This document shows, one piece after another, positions 27,238 to 37,377 of a stretch of DNA of 64,000 bases. This stretch comes from Desmodesmus armatus (taxonomy: Eukaryota > Chlorophyta > Chlorophyceae > Sphaeropleales > Scenedesmaceae), in NCBI GenBank assembly GCA_007449985.2, contig VIIQ02000298.1, positions 1 through 64,000 of the forward strand, written 5' to 3'. The translations under genes and the position numbers were made by a program. Below the pieces are notes generated by a model, which was not told the DNA's origin, did no database searches, and saw nothing but the letters and a program-made list of their open reading frames with translations. How positions within the stretch are numbered: the stretch's first letter is position 1; every line of letters starts with the position of its first letter.

Positions 27238-27400
27238 TACTGTAAGATTGCGGTAAGATTACACTGTAAGACTGACGCCACATGCTGGCACAGGACGGCA
27301 CCTGGCAGGCCACTGATCACCCCTGGCCTGGGTGACCCGACCTCCTGCAGTAGGGCTGCATGCCATGCATGATGCATCCATATACGTCGACATTATGTTA
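27238..27400 (+). repeat. Dispersed repeat, copy 1 (about 160 bp)
   Basis: The segment TACTGTAAGATTGCGGTAAG through CATGCATGATGCATCC is nearly identical to 29,771-29,931 in the same orientation. It sits beside an AT-rich, partly palindromic stretch with GTTACATGTAATTACAC. It looks like a transposable-element fragment of unknown class. Confidence 0.75.
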
Positions 27401-27631
27401 CGCAATTTTATAAACATTCTTCATGCTCACATCCTGCGTCAGGCACTGTAACACTGCTGTGCAACTGCTTTACACTGCTTACACACTGCCGACGGCCTTG
27501 TAAATCCTATATATCAAAACAATAAGGTGACCCCCTGGTGAGGACGCGCCAGGCAGGTGCAGGCCACAGGCACCATGCAGTTGTGGATGGGCAAATTAGG
27601 AAAGGTCTTTGCAGAGGCCTGGGGCCAGTTG

Positions 27632-27902
27632 GGGGTCCACCGCAAACCTAAGACCCCGGGGGGGTGACGCCAAAATTTCGAAAACCCCTCCCCCCCTCTC
27701 GATTTTAGGCTCTTCGGACGAAAACACCCACCCCCCCTCCCCGTTTTAGGCTGATCATTGGTACTGCTGTCTCCCTTGCTGGCGAGCTGCTGGACCCCTC
27801 CCCCCCTTCCGTTTTAGGCTGTTTTCGCGATCCAACCCTCCCCCCCTATCCCGTTTAGGCTTGGCGTCACCCCCCCGGGGTCTTAGGTTTGCGGTGGACC
27901 CC
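27632..27902. mobile_element. 271-bp MITE with 42-bp perfect terminal inverted repeats
   Basis: The left terminus begins GGGGTCCACCGCAAACCTAA, followed by GACCCC, seven G and TGACGCCAA. The right terminus (27,861-27,902) is its exact reverse complement over 42 bp. TTG flanks both sides (27,629-27,631 and 27,903-27,905), consistent with a 3-bp target duplication. The interior is a degenerate internal repeat of C-rich blocks and GTTTTAGGCTG. Related copies or ends lie at 38,769-39,067, 33,718-33,755 and about 46,385-46,609, so this is a family. There is no ORF; it is presumed to be moved by a transposase encoded elsewhere. Confidence 0.85.
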
Positions 27903-27905
27903 TTG

Positions 27906-29011
27906 GGCGCCCCTGATGGGAGAACAGGCAGCAGTAGACCCTTTCAGGGGCTTTTTCTCTCAAACGGCGCAATGAAACCCCATCCCCCCTCCCTAAAACG
28001 ATTCGTTTTGGGATAATCTATAACCTCAGCGAGCGTCGGCGGCATCAGAGGGCACCTGAGGATGTGATCAAAAGTGATAACGGTGCATGTGTGAGGGTCA
28101 GCGAACGACAAGCGGAAGTCAAGGACGTATACATCTTGGTGTACGATGAATGATGGGCTCGCAACTGACGGCATATGCCGTCGACAGCAAGGCAACAGCA
28201 TCCATCTGTTGCTGCATTCGAAGAGGCCACGCGCAGGGAGGCTCCAGTGAACACGATTAGCACGCAGGATGCTGTAGAAGCTTACTCATGTGGTGTTCAG
28301 CACGGGATGGGACAGTGCTGCTGCTCAGGGAAGCTTCAGGAGAACAGTAGTGAAGGAGTGTGGAGGGGGAGTCTGGGTTGGTAGGGGGTAGGAGTCTGGT
28401 TGTGTGGGTTATAGGCAAGGACGGTGCATGGGAGTGTGGGTGGCAGGTAACAGCAGGGATGTGGGTGGACAGTGACAAGGGGCGTGCAGGGACGGGGCAG
28501 GGGTGGTGGGTGATAGGACTGTGGAGAGGGGGGGGGGGGAGAGAAGGCAGCATCAACAGTTGAACAGGCGGTTATCGACACACGGTTGGACAGGCGGGGT
28601 TTGGCTACAGACACACCATTTTCAACCTTGGGGCCTTAGCATCAGGGTACGGGTGTCACACTAGTTACACTGAAGTTACACTGTAATTACATGTAATGTA
28701 AAGTGTGAAACTGTAACTTCACACCCCTGCGGCATCATGTGTTCAAAACCGCTTTGCTCCTCAAAACCGTTTTGTTGCTGGTTGCACAATGATTTGCGTG
28801 ACCCTGTGAAATCTGCACAAAAGAATTATTTTGACAGTCAAAAAATTCTTCAAAAGCCCGTGGGGCAGCTGGTGTCGCCTCCATCAGCCAGGGGTACTGA
28901 TACTATAACGGGGTAGGACACCCCCTTGGAACCTGGTCCTACAGCCAGTGCCGGACGGTTGAGTATTGGCCAGTGTCACGAAAGCTTGTGCCTTCAGAAA
29001 CAAAGCAAACA
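27906..29011. other. Intergenic region with palindromic GTTACA-rich patch
   Basis: No coding ORF is supported. At about 28,645-28,734 an AT-rich patch runs from GGGTGTCACACTAGTTACA to TGTAACTTCACACCCCTG. The ends are imperfect inverted repeats, perhaps a decayed hAT-like miniature element with CAGGGGTGT termini, but no target duplication is visible. A G-rich stretch at about 28,350-28,550 creates proline-rich ORFs on the minus strand that I regard as spurious. Confidence 0.4.
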
Positions 29012-29578
29012 TTATAAAAGATTATGTTGTTTTGACGCGCGGCAGCGGTGCAGAGCACTGCTACGCACGAACCGAAGCCTTCCATGGCTTGACCACTTGC
29101 AGAGGCCAGTTTGGCGATCTCCAACAGCCGTGGGCCTTATGCAAAGCTCTGAAATGGTTTGTGATATGTGTTTATTGGTTTCAGCATGTGCCTGGCGGTG
29201 TGCATCGACGGCACGGGGTGCCATGAGCCGTTGAATCATAATCTGCAAACCCCTGCCAAGCCCAGTAAAAGCCAACTGCGACCTTGCAGCTGCTGCTGGA
29301 AAGGGCAAATCCATATCAAGAAACGTGTCCGAGGCCCTGCGGGACATGATCATGGCTCTGCAATCACTGCTGCCAGCAGCACTTGACCGCTCCCAGCAAA
29401 GCTCTGTTTGGGCTAGCAATTCCTGCTGCTTGCACTGCCTGATAGTCCTTGAAGTGTAAAAAAGCCGTTTGATTCTGCGAACGGCACATGTCTGATGATT
29501 CCGGATGTTCCGGTAGGAGATGACAGCAGCAGCTGCTGCTTGCCAGCACTGCGGGGCTGCCTCCCTCATTTGAAACAT
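29012..29578 (-). CDS. Hypothetical basic protein, 188 aa (weak)
   Basis: An ORF with a true ATG at 29,578 encodes a basic, Ala/Arg/Gln-rich protein with no domain I recognise. It is one of the longer non-repeat ORFs here, and its composition does not simply reflect a tandem repeat. No signal peptide or clear hydrophobic segment is visible. Competing frames on the plus strand are shorter. It could be an exon or a chance ORF. A copy of a dispersed repeat starts at 29,771, upstream of it. Confidence 0.25.
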   Translation of the reverse strand: MFQMREAAPQCWQAAAAAVISYRNIRNHQTCAVRRIKRLFYTSRTIRQCKQQELLAQTELCWERSSAAGSSDCRAMIMSRRASDTFLDMDLPFPAAAARSQLAFTGLGRGLQIMIQRLMAPRAVDAHRQAHAETNKHISQTISELCIRPTAVGDRQTGLCKWSSHGRLRFVRSSALHRCRASKQHNLL

Positions 29579-29770
29579 ATCAGTATGTAGCTATGTCCGA
29601 GCTTTGTCCGTGCAAGACCGGCCAGAAAAGCTCCACAAGGCTTTCACCATTCGCGAGGACCCTGAATTGCTGATATTGACCACAGAGTTTGGGGTCGGGG
29701 CACTCAAAGTGGCACTCAAAGTGGCACTCAAAGTGTCAAACCATTTATGTATCTTTCGTTTCATATACTT

Positions 29771-29931
29771 TACTGTAGGATTGCGGTAAGATTACACTGT
29801 AAGACTGACGCCACAGGCTGGCACAGGACGGCACCTGGCAGGCCACTGATCACCCCTGGCCTGGGTGCCCAGACCTCCTGCAGTTGGGCTGCATGCCATG
29901 CATGAGGCGTCCATATACATCTTAATTATGT
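29771..29931 (+). repeat. Dispersed repeat, copy 2 (about 160 bp)
   Basis: Second copy of the repeat at 27,238-27,400, same orientation, sharing GATTACACTGTAAGACTGAC and GGCACAGGACGGCACCTGGC. Just upstream, at about 29,697-29,735, GGCACTCAAAGT occurs three times in tandem. Confidence 0.75.
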
Positions 29932-30516
29932 AACCTCGTGCAAGTGGCAGCCTCACAATAATCAACTTACGCCACAATGATGCAACATTCCGTCACGTTT
30001 GACACAGGCGATTGACCTGTACTTACCGAACGTAGCCAAGCACCAACATGCGCATGAGGCAGACTAGCTTGTTTTGCAAGTACAATTGAACAGCAGCAAA
30101 CAGTGCAGCCCACTCAGCCCGCAAGTGCACTCAGCTACAGGACTGCTCCACAACACCAGGGGCCCTGCCACTGCACCTGGATGCTGCACAGCATGCTGAC
30201 GTCTGAACGGTTCCAGTGGTGGCATTCAATGTCTGGGTGGTTTGGATGGAGCGGAGCCGGGGTTTCCTGACAGAAATGATGAGAGCTGTATTATGGTAGC
30301 GTTTGATCCTGGCACAGGTTGAGCTGCACCTGGGGCTTGCAAGGCATGTGTGACCTGATGTAATTTCAGAGGCAGGTGCTGGGGACGACTGTGGCAATGC
30401 TAACGCTGGTGGAGAGGGGGGGGGGGGGGGAGGGGGTGTAGTGGATGGCCGCAGTGCAGACCGAGCCGCTGCTGCTGCAGCTGCCGATGTTTGTGGCTTC
30501 CTGGATGGACAGCTGT

Positions 30517-31390
30517 GAGATAGTTGAGCAGCGCAGCTAACATCCACGCGTTCCTCTAATACGACATACACAGTGCGCGTCCAGTAAGGGCACCGGGCCT
30601 GGCCGAACTTTTTGCTGCATCAACACAAACACACAATTAGCCAAGCCAAGCAAATAGAGTATCTTACGTACATTAGGTGCAAATGGTGGCCCAATGTGGT
30701 TGCTGTTGAGATAATGGACCACCCCCAGATGGGGGGCTGAACAGGGGTGTTGGGGTTTGCAAGGTGCAGGTTCAGCCCAAACACACCGCATATGATTAGT
30801 AAAACACTCAAAGGGTTTGTGTTTTGAAGAAACCTCGCTCACGGTGTGTCTGCATCCAAAACAACAGCACAATAAATTGCTCAAGGAGGCAGGGTCCCAC
30901 TGCAGCCAGCAAAGGCGACAGACGTGCACGCCTGTGGAGTAGGACTAATTGCTGCTGTAATTGTATAAATATTGCATAGCTGCAGCCGTCATTGACGTAC
31001 ACGTGGTCAACGAATTTATCACAGCATGGCAAAGCATTGTGCTGCTTCCAGCACAGCAACTGCTTGGTGCCCTCATCTGCTTGCTTCACTGTGTTGCTGT
31101 TGCTGAACGGAGGGCCTCATCCTGCTGTCTGCATTAGGCTGAACCTGCACCTTGCAAACCCCAACACCTCTGTTCTCCATCTGGGGGTGATCCATTATCT
31201 CAACAGCAACCACGTTGGGCCACCATTTGCGCCTAATGTATTCAAAATAGTCAACTTGCTTGACTGATTGTGTGTTTGTGTTGACGCGGCAAAAAGTTCG
31301 GCCAGGCCCGGTGCCCTTACTGGAAGCGCACTGTGCATGTCATATTAGAGGCACACGTGGAAGTTAGCTGCGCTGCTCAACTACTTGACA
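30517..31390. repeat. Long imperfect inverted repeat (arms about 258 bp, spacer about 360 bp)
   Basis: The left arm (30,517-30,775) and the reverse complement of the right arm (31,133-31,390) match along their length with scattered substitutions and a few small gaps. Shared blocks include TAGTTGAGCAGCGCAGCTAA, GGCCTGGCCGAACTTTTTG and GTGGTTGCTGTTGAGATAAT. Both arms encode a similar peptide on opposite strands (HYLNSNHVGPPFAPNV and HYLNSNHIGPPFAPNV). They may therefore be inverted copies of one coding fragment, or the termini of a foldback-type element. I do not recognise the peptide. Confidence 0.8.
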
Positions 31391-31936
31391 GATATCCATC
31401 CTGTCAGACGTGCTTAGTAGCACCCACTGTGGGTTGACCTATGCAGGCAGGCACTGTCCTGACGATAGTAATTGCTCTCCCGCAGGGCCTGGGGAGAAAA
31501 TCGTGTTTATCTGCTGTCCAGCTGGGTCAGGGTTGCTGTCAAGCAAGCTTGCCTGTCGTCAAGTAAGTGGCAGTTTTCGACATTGCAGACAGCAGCTGCT
31601 CCCCCCCCCCCTACATGGCATAACGGTGCCTGTGACCTTGGTGGTTGCCAGGGAGCAATTTCTGCACCTGGAGAGCACTGTACCACAAGCTTGATTGAGG
31701 GCTGGAGATATACACACGTTAGTGTCACTCTCAGCACGCACGTTGTTGCTGTGTGGTGCTTTGGGTCGATCTGGAGTCCCTGTTGGAACTGCGATGGGCT
31801 GCTGCTGGTGGCAGCCAGGACACTCTGCCTTGTTGACAACATAAATGTAATTGATGAACGAGCAAGGTCAAGATACAGAAAAGCACTCAAAACCCCACCG
31901 TCCAACCTCAAAAACAACAATTACACCCACTTGGAA
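31391..31936. other. Spacer between inverted repeat and GT31 gene
   Basis: This contains the 3' flank of the minus-strand GT31 gene. A long plus-strand ORF (31,472-32,350) overlaps the antisense of GT31 and is judged a shadow. Nothing else is supported. Confidence 0.4.
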
Positions 31937-32848
31937 TCAGCAACACTGCCCACCTCGATCAAACATGCACTGAATCACCTTCCATTGCGGCTTCGATTTG
32001 ATGTGCAAGAAGGCAAGTTGTGGGTTGCATTGTTCACTGGCATTCAAGCTGTGGTACTGTATGGTTGCATTCTTTTCTGTGCCTACATGCTCAACCCAGT
32101 ACGCCACAGCCACATCCTCAATGATCAGCAGGTTGTTTGGAGCCATGATCAAGTGAGCAGCACCAGCAGCAATTTCTTGCGCGTTGTCCATGGTAACAAC
32201 ATAACCCCACCCATACGCATACCTCACCGGCTTATCACTACCCCAATTGCTGTATGGTACAAAGTGCCAGCCTGGTGTTCTTACCACACTTGCCATACTC
32301 AGAACACTCCCCGCATACAGCCATTGCTTGGGAAGCTCCTCCAGGTTTGACATAAGCACATCGGGTCTGAGGTAGCAGTCATCATCTGTCTTCACGACAT
32401 GGGTGATGCCGCCAAGGCGCGATGCCGTTTTGAAAATTTCCAGCACAGAGTAGGTGATGTTGTAATAATCTTCCCGCACATCTGAAGATATCACCACATC
32501 ACCCATCTGGGTTGCCTCACTTCTGACATCTTTGAATACTTCATTGCTGCTCGGGCGCTGGACAAAAAACATTACCCTGTAAAGCCTTTTGTCTTGTCCC
32601 CAGGTAGCGCGGATGGTTTGCCTAGCTTGAACATTAAGCGATGTAGATAAGACCCCGACAAACAGCTTGACACCACTTGTTTCCGCACGGCTTGCATTGG
32701 TGCAGTTGAGTGCATACATGTGGAGAGGCGATCTGGACAGGCTCGTGCCCATACTGACGATGTTCGCAACATTGACCCAGGAAGACAGGAGAATCAGAAA
32801 AACGATTACACACACGGCGAGTAGGGAAGAGCGCAACAGCAAGGCCAT
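31937..32848 (-). CDS. Beta-1,3-galactosyltransferase-like glycosyltransferase, GT31 family
   Basis: 303 aa from the ATG at 32,848, chosen because it puts a hydrophobic signal anchor at residues 3-22 (LLLRSSLLAVCVIVFLILL), as expected of a type II Golgi enzyme. GT31 motifs appear in order: RQTIRATWG (76-84); MGDVVISSDVREDYYNIT (115-132), matching the family block (G)D(I/V)-D-Y-N-T; HVVKTDDDCYLRPD (150-163), whose DDD corresponds to the metal and UDP-sugar binding DxD; YAYGWGYVVTMD (210-221); and LIIEDVAVAYW (241-251), the EDV block. Several Asn-X-Ser/Thr sites occur, as expected of a lumenal protein. Family members transfer galactose or N-acetylglucosamine from UDP-sugars in beta-1,3 linkage; the acceptor here is unknown. 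It appears to be a single exon with an intact frame. A TTTAAG-like sequence lies just upstream, but I do not claim a promoter. Confidence 0.88.
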   Translation of the reverse strand: MALLLRSSLLAVCVIVFLILLSSWVNVANIVSMGTSLSRSPLHMYALNCTNASRAETSGVKLFVGVLSTSLNVQARQTIRATWGQDKRLYRVMFFVQRPSSNEVFKDVRSEATQMGDVVISSDVREDYYNITYSVLEIFKTASRLGGITHVVKTDDDCYLRPDVLMSNLEELPKQWLYAGSVLSMASVVRTPGWHFVPYSNWGSDKPVRYAYGWGYVVTMDNAQEIAAGAAHLIMAPNNLLIIEDVAVAYWVEHVGTEKNATIQYHSLNASEQCNPQLAFLHIKSKPQWKVIQCMFDRGGQCC

Positions 32849-33717
32849 TTTGTGACAAACGTTGTTGCAGCTGCTTAAAGGACAAAAATTTAAGCTTGAA
32901 AGTGAACTCTCTTTAACAAAAGCTGCATGGTTTCCGAGTCCAAGCAACCTGAAGCTTCCTGAAGTATGTGCAGTTGCGAGAGGGCAACGATAATTTCTGA
33001 AACTCCACAGCTAAAATGTCAATCAAACACAATGGACGGATATGGATCTTCACTGTGGGTGAGTGAGTGAAAGCGGGGTCTAGGGTGAACTTCACCCGGT
33101 TGCGAAGATGAAACGGCAGACAAGCAAGGCAAATTTCATGTGTCAGCATGGCAATTTTTCAAGATAGTCAAGCTTGCTGACGAGATTACTTCAAGTACAA
33201 AGTGAAGAAGTGAAATGCAAACGGCAGGCAGCAGCAACAGGTGCAGATTCACAAGGCTATCCGGCTGGTGGGCACATATCGGCTGTCTCCCATGTAGCCG
33301 ACGGTGGACATATATCATGTAAGTTGCAGGGAACGTCTTGTAATGCAGACAGCACAGCAATGTGCGTCAGGGTAGGTCAGCTCATCATCATGACGATCAA
33401 CTGAGTCCATTACAAAGCAGCTCCTTGAAAGTGCTACTACTCCCCTGCTTCAAACTATCGCTTCAGGTTCATCTGTCGCGTCAGTAGCTGTACAGGAGCC
33501 CTTACAAACCCTTTCATATATTTAGTTGCACCCATCCATCCATGGTAGCCACCAAGCAGTTGTGCTGCACCACTATGCTTTGGTTCCATGTGGCCTGTGT
33601 GTACATGATACGGTTCCCTATGGTGTAACGAAGCGTTAGCAGCAGTGCTAGGCGATGATGGAGAAGTCCAGGACTGCTAGGCCAGATGCTGCAGCAGTGC
33701 AGAGTTTTGTCCTGTTA
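32849..33717. other. Intergenic region upstream of the GT31 gene
   Basis: Presumably includes the promoter and 5' UTR of the minus-strand GT31 gene at its left end. No other ORF with recognisable content, and no tandem repeat. Confidence 0.4.
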
Positions 33718-33755
33718 GGGGTCCACCACAAACCTAAGACCCCGGGGGCGTGACC
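33718..33755. mobile_element. Solo terminus of the 42-bp-TIR MITE family
   Basis: GGGGTCCACCACAAACCTAA followed by GACCCCGGGGGCGTGACC matches the MITE terminus at 27,632 with one substitution (CCACC-A-CAAA). No opposite terminus is found within the next kilobase, so this is a truncated copy. Confidence 0.7.
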
Positions 33756-34185
33756 AAAAGGACCAAAGGGTAAGGGTGAAACCTTCACAAGCCTTCAGAT
33801 GCAACCAGTCTATAGCGACTGGTGCATGATCTGTGTACAAGGGGGAGCCGGCCACTGCGAATGGTGGGTTCGCACCATGGTGACTTGCAGTGGGTTAGTT
33901 CACACCATTGTGACTTGGAGGTTGTTGTTGCACACCCTATTTGCTGGTCCCAAAAACCCTCAGGTTATTCCTGATGGTCCTGCCGGGGATGCCGATGTCC
34001 AGTTTCTCGGGACATCAGCATACTGGAATGTCAGCGGTCCCAGCTGAGAACTTGACCAAAACCTTGACACAGCACTGCGAGTCCAGAGCTTGCTATAGAC
34101 TGGTTGCATCTTGCAGTGTGTCAGAACCCTTGATTCAGAACCACATAGTGTGTGTGTGTGGGGGGGGGGGTGACTGTTTGACACC

Positions 34186-35690
34186 ATGGTAAGTAAATGT
34201 GCATTGGAGCATGAAGCTGTGCATGCATTCACTGGCTGTAGTAAATTGAAGGGTGACCAATATCCTGTCTGGCCACCCAAACCAAGAGTCTTGCCATTCG
34301 GCAAGACCTTGTGTTGGTCATGCAGTCATGGAACCCACCAGCAACATGACGGCCAGTGTGTGTTGATCTGGAAGACTGTGATAGTGCTGATAGACGGGTC
34401 ACTTATCTGGGGGCCGGGGGGGGGGGGGCTTGCTGAAATTCTGCCACCAGGGTACGTGCACCATGTGCAATAAAGCATGAAGCTGTGTATGCTGTGCATG
34501 CATCCACAGGTTCTAGTAGGGCTCATGTCTGAGACTTTGGTGAACATGCATGCCAGGCTTGAAGTGGCGTGGGAGTCAGCCGGGGGTGACTTATTCTCTT
34601 CCTCAAAAGCAAACCAGGAGCCTTTCCATGCGACAGTCTTTGTGCTGGTCATGCAGGCATGGGAACCACCAGAAACATGATGGTCATTGTTCTGGCTCAG
34701 TGCTGGTCTGGGAGGTGGTGATGATGCTGATATGTGGCCCCCTTTTGGGGGGGGGGGGGGCAGGCAGGGGGGAGGGCCTGCTGAGACTATGCCACCTTAG
34801 GTACATGTACCATGTGCAGCTTAGCACAAAGGTGTGTATGCTGTGCATGCATTCATGCTCTTGGGGGGGCACTCTGCCACCATGGTACATGCACAATGTG
34901 TAGTTTAGCATGCAGCTGTGTATGCTGTGCATGCATCACTGGCTCTGCTAGGGTGAATTACTGTGGTGTCGACGTGCAAGACTTTGCTGAACCTGATTGC
35001 AAGGCATGAAGTGTTGAAGGAGTCATCCGGCAGTGACTATTACTCTTTCTCAAAGCGCAAGCCAGCAGTCTTGCCATTGGACAAGACTTTGTGTTGGTCA
35101 TGCAGTCATGGGAAGGCACCAGCAACTTAATGGCCATTGTGTAATGATGTGAGAGATTGTGATGGGCTGATAGACGGGCTTATTGTTGGGGGGGGGGGGG
35201 GGCTGCTGAAATTATGCAACCATATGTGAATGCACCATGTGCAGCTTAGCACGAAGGTGTGTATTCTGTGCATGCATTCATGCCCCTGGGGGAGCGGGGC
35301 TAGACCTCTGCCACCATGTGAACTGCACCATATGCAATTCAGCATCAAGCTCTGTATGCTGTGCAAGCATTCACTGGCTCTACTCAGGAACTTCTGTGTG
35401 GTTACAATGTGCAAGACTTTGGTGGACCTGAATGGCAGGCATGTAAGTGGTGTGGAAGTCAGCTGGGGATGACCATTATCCTGTCTGGACGCCCAAACCA
35501 GGCGTCTTGCCACTGTTCGCGTTCGACAAGACTTTGTGTTGGGCTTGCAGTCATGGGAACCCACCAGCAACATGGCCAATGTGTGTTGTTATGGGAAGCT
35601 GTGATGGTGCTGATGGACGGGCCCCACATCTGTAGCACGCTGGTTTGTATGATGGGGCTGAGCGGACGGCTCTGAAGTGCGGAGTCCGAG
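34186..35690 (-). repeat. Tandem repeat of about 340-450 bp, four diverged copies, related to the main satellite
   Basis: The landmark TTGTGTTGGTCATGCAGTCATGG recurs in diverged form near 34,310, 34,650, 35,090 and 35,537 (spacings roughly 340, 440 and 447 bp). Other repeated landmarks are GTATGCTGTGCATGCATTC, CACCATGTGCAGCTTAGC and a run of 9-15 G. Read on this strand, it shows the module order of the main satellite read in reverse complement: a CATGGGAACC-like block, a G run, GCTGTGCA, then ATGTGCAAGACTTTGGTGGACCTGA. It is probably an old, decayed branch of that satellite. ORFs through it are repeat-driven. Confidence 0.75.
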
Positions 35691-35751
35691 GGGGGGGTAC
35701 TGGTACTGGGGTTCACACTGTTTTGTCAGCATGACATGCCAGGCTGCCTGG

Positions 35752-36166
35752 CAGGGGTGTACAATTTCATGGTTTGGGGGTCCGTGAAGGAAATAACAGT
35801 GAAAATTGAAATTGCATGAAAATTGCACCCTGAAAGTGAAACGGTGAAACGCTGGGCGGCAGGCAGCAGCAGCAGCTGCAGATCACTTCTGGTAGGGCCC
35901 TATCCGGCCCTATCAAGGGCTGAGGGCGGGCTGTCTTGGTTGTGAAAGCCTCTGTAGTGATGCAACAGTGTCAACAGTAGTGTCAGGCCCTTCTTGGGGG
36001 TGCATCAGCTGCTGCAGCACTGCCCCAGCACTGGCAGACCACCCTCTTCACAATTACTAGAGACCAGGGGGTTTTTGGGGCGTAAAATTTTCATGAAATT
36101 TTCATTGAGATTTTCATTGATATTTCAACAGTGAATTTTCAGAAAACGTGAAACGGTACACCCCTG
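35752..36166. mobile_element. hAT-like non-autonomous element (about 415 bp), decayed
   Basis: The left end is CAGGGGTGTACAATTTCA. The right end, read in reverse complement, is CAGGGGTGTACCGTTTCA. CAGGGGTG termini are typical of hAT-superfamily elements (family knowledge). Next to each end lie A/T-rich stretches with TTTTCATGAAAATT-like motifs that pair with each other. I do not see a convincing 8-bp target duplication, so the copy may be old or the ends slightly misplaced. No ORF. Confidence 0.55.
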
Positions 36167-36295
36167 GCCCGGGCAGCAGAGATAGTGTGAACAGTGGCTG
36201 CTGGTGTGCAGGGGTTGAGTTCTGCAGGGCTCAGCATCATGGCATCACTAGCCTCTATTGCAAGGCATCATGATTTGGGTGGCAGTCTGGTGATT

Positions 36296-36640
36296 TAGGA
36301 ACATCCAGCTCAGTACCGCTAGAGTGCCCAAGAGTGGGTAGAATGCCAGAGGGGCGGGCTGGGGATCAAGGCAAAATCAGCTCAGTACAGCTAGAGTGCT
36401 CCAGAATGGGTGGAAAGGGCTGGAGTGGGCAGAATGTTAGAGTAGCAGGTTGGTAACATGGAAAAATTCACCTCAGTGCAGCTAGAGTGCTGCTGAGTGG
36501 GCAGAATGGGCTGGAGTGGGTAGAATGCCAGAGGGGCAGGCTGGGGACTGAGGCAAATTCAGTTCACTACAGCTAGAGTGCTTCAGAATGGGCGGAATGG
36601 GCTGGTGTGGGCAGAACACTAGAGTGGCATGTTGAGGGAC
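36296..36640 (+). repeat. Degenerate tandem repeat, unit about 72-95 bp, four copies
   Basis: The motif CTCAGTACAGCTAGAGTGC recurs near 36,311, 36,383, 36,472 and 36,567, each followed by GAATGGGNNGAATGGGCTGG and GAATGCCAGAGGGGCAGGCT variants. It is non-coding, and copies differ by substitutions and deletions. Confidence 0.7.
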
Positions 36641-36799
36641 GTCATTAAAAGTGTCCTCAGCCTAAATTCGGATTCTCAGGACCAATTTGAATTCTCAGGA
36701 CCAATATGAGAACACTTCAAAGTAAAGTAGGGGAATACTGTCAAATTGTACTCCCCCCTCCCTTTGTCACACTGACCAAGTGTCCCCCCCCCCCCTCTG

Positions 36800-37180
36800 C
36801 AATTGGCGAATCTCAAATTCTTGGGACGAGCCAACAGGGTGTGAAACAACCCCAAAGTCACCATGGTGAACCAAGCATGTTGCAGTGGCCCCCGTTGTGC
36901 TGTTGTGGTAGGTCTGCTCTGAGTGCACATGCGGGCCTAGTGGGCTCAGCTGAGCTGCTCGCTGTTGTTCAAAGTGTACTGCATCTGCGTTGAGGAGAAA
37001 TTGATGTCGACTGTGACAGGCTGTGTCGGGCTGAGGCGAGTGCTATGCGGGGATCTGATTGCAGCCATCACGTTGGCAGGATGGCCATCACGCATGCTAC
37101 AACCCTTCATTATCAACCCCACAGTGGTGTCTGTTGGCAAGCTGCTTATATCACAGTCAGGATGCCTCCACAGTTGCAAT
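36800..37180 (+). repeat. Dispersed repeat shared with 41,945-42,360
   Basis: Shared landmarks in the same order are ATTCTTGGGACGAGCCAACA, TCACCATGGTGAACCA, GTTCAAAGTGTACTG, GCAGGATGGCCATCACGC and TCTGTTGGCAAGCTGCTTATA. The copy near 42 kb is clearly related but diverged. A third fragment, in opposite orientation, is near 33,880-33,975. Probably transposon remnants of unknown class. Confidence 0.6.
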
Positions 37181-37377
37181 GCCGCCATGCACAGCAACCC
37201 TAGTGTAATTGCATACAACACTCTGGAGAACACTGATAGAAGTGGTGGTCATGGTTACAATGTGTGAAGCATGCATGAACCATGACAGCCAGTGTGTTCA
37301 TGTGCTGGATGAGACGCCCAAGTACTGCAAGGGAACTTTTCCCTGACAACACCCTCACTACTAGCGCCAGTTCAGGT

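Noticed and set aside
28645..28734. hAT miniature element with CAGGG...CCCTG ends
   Set aside because: The ends are only partly complementary and the 8 bases on each side do not match; kept only as a note in the intergenic entry.
31472..32350. 292-codon plus-strand ORF
   Set aside because: Its right half is antisense to the well-supported GT31 gene and it shows no recognisable domain; it is a shadow frame.
25940..33700. tRNA or other structured RNA genes
   Set aside because: I looked for GGTTCNANNCC-type B boxes with matching stems and found none that folded convincingly by eye.
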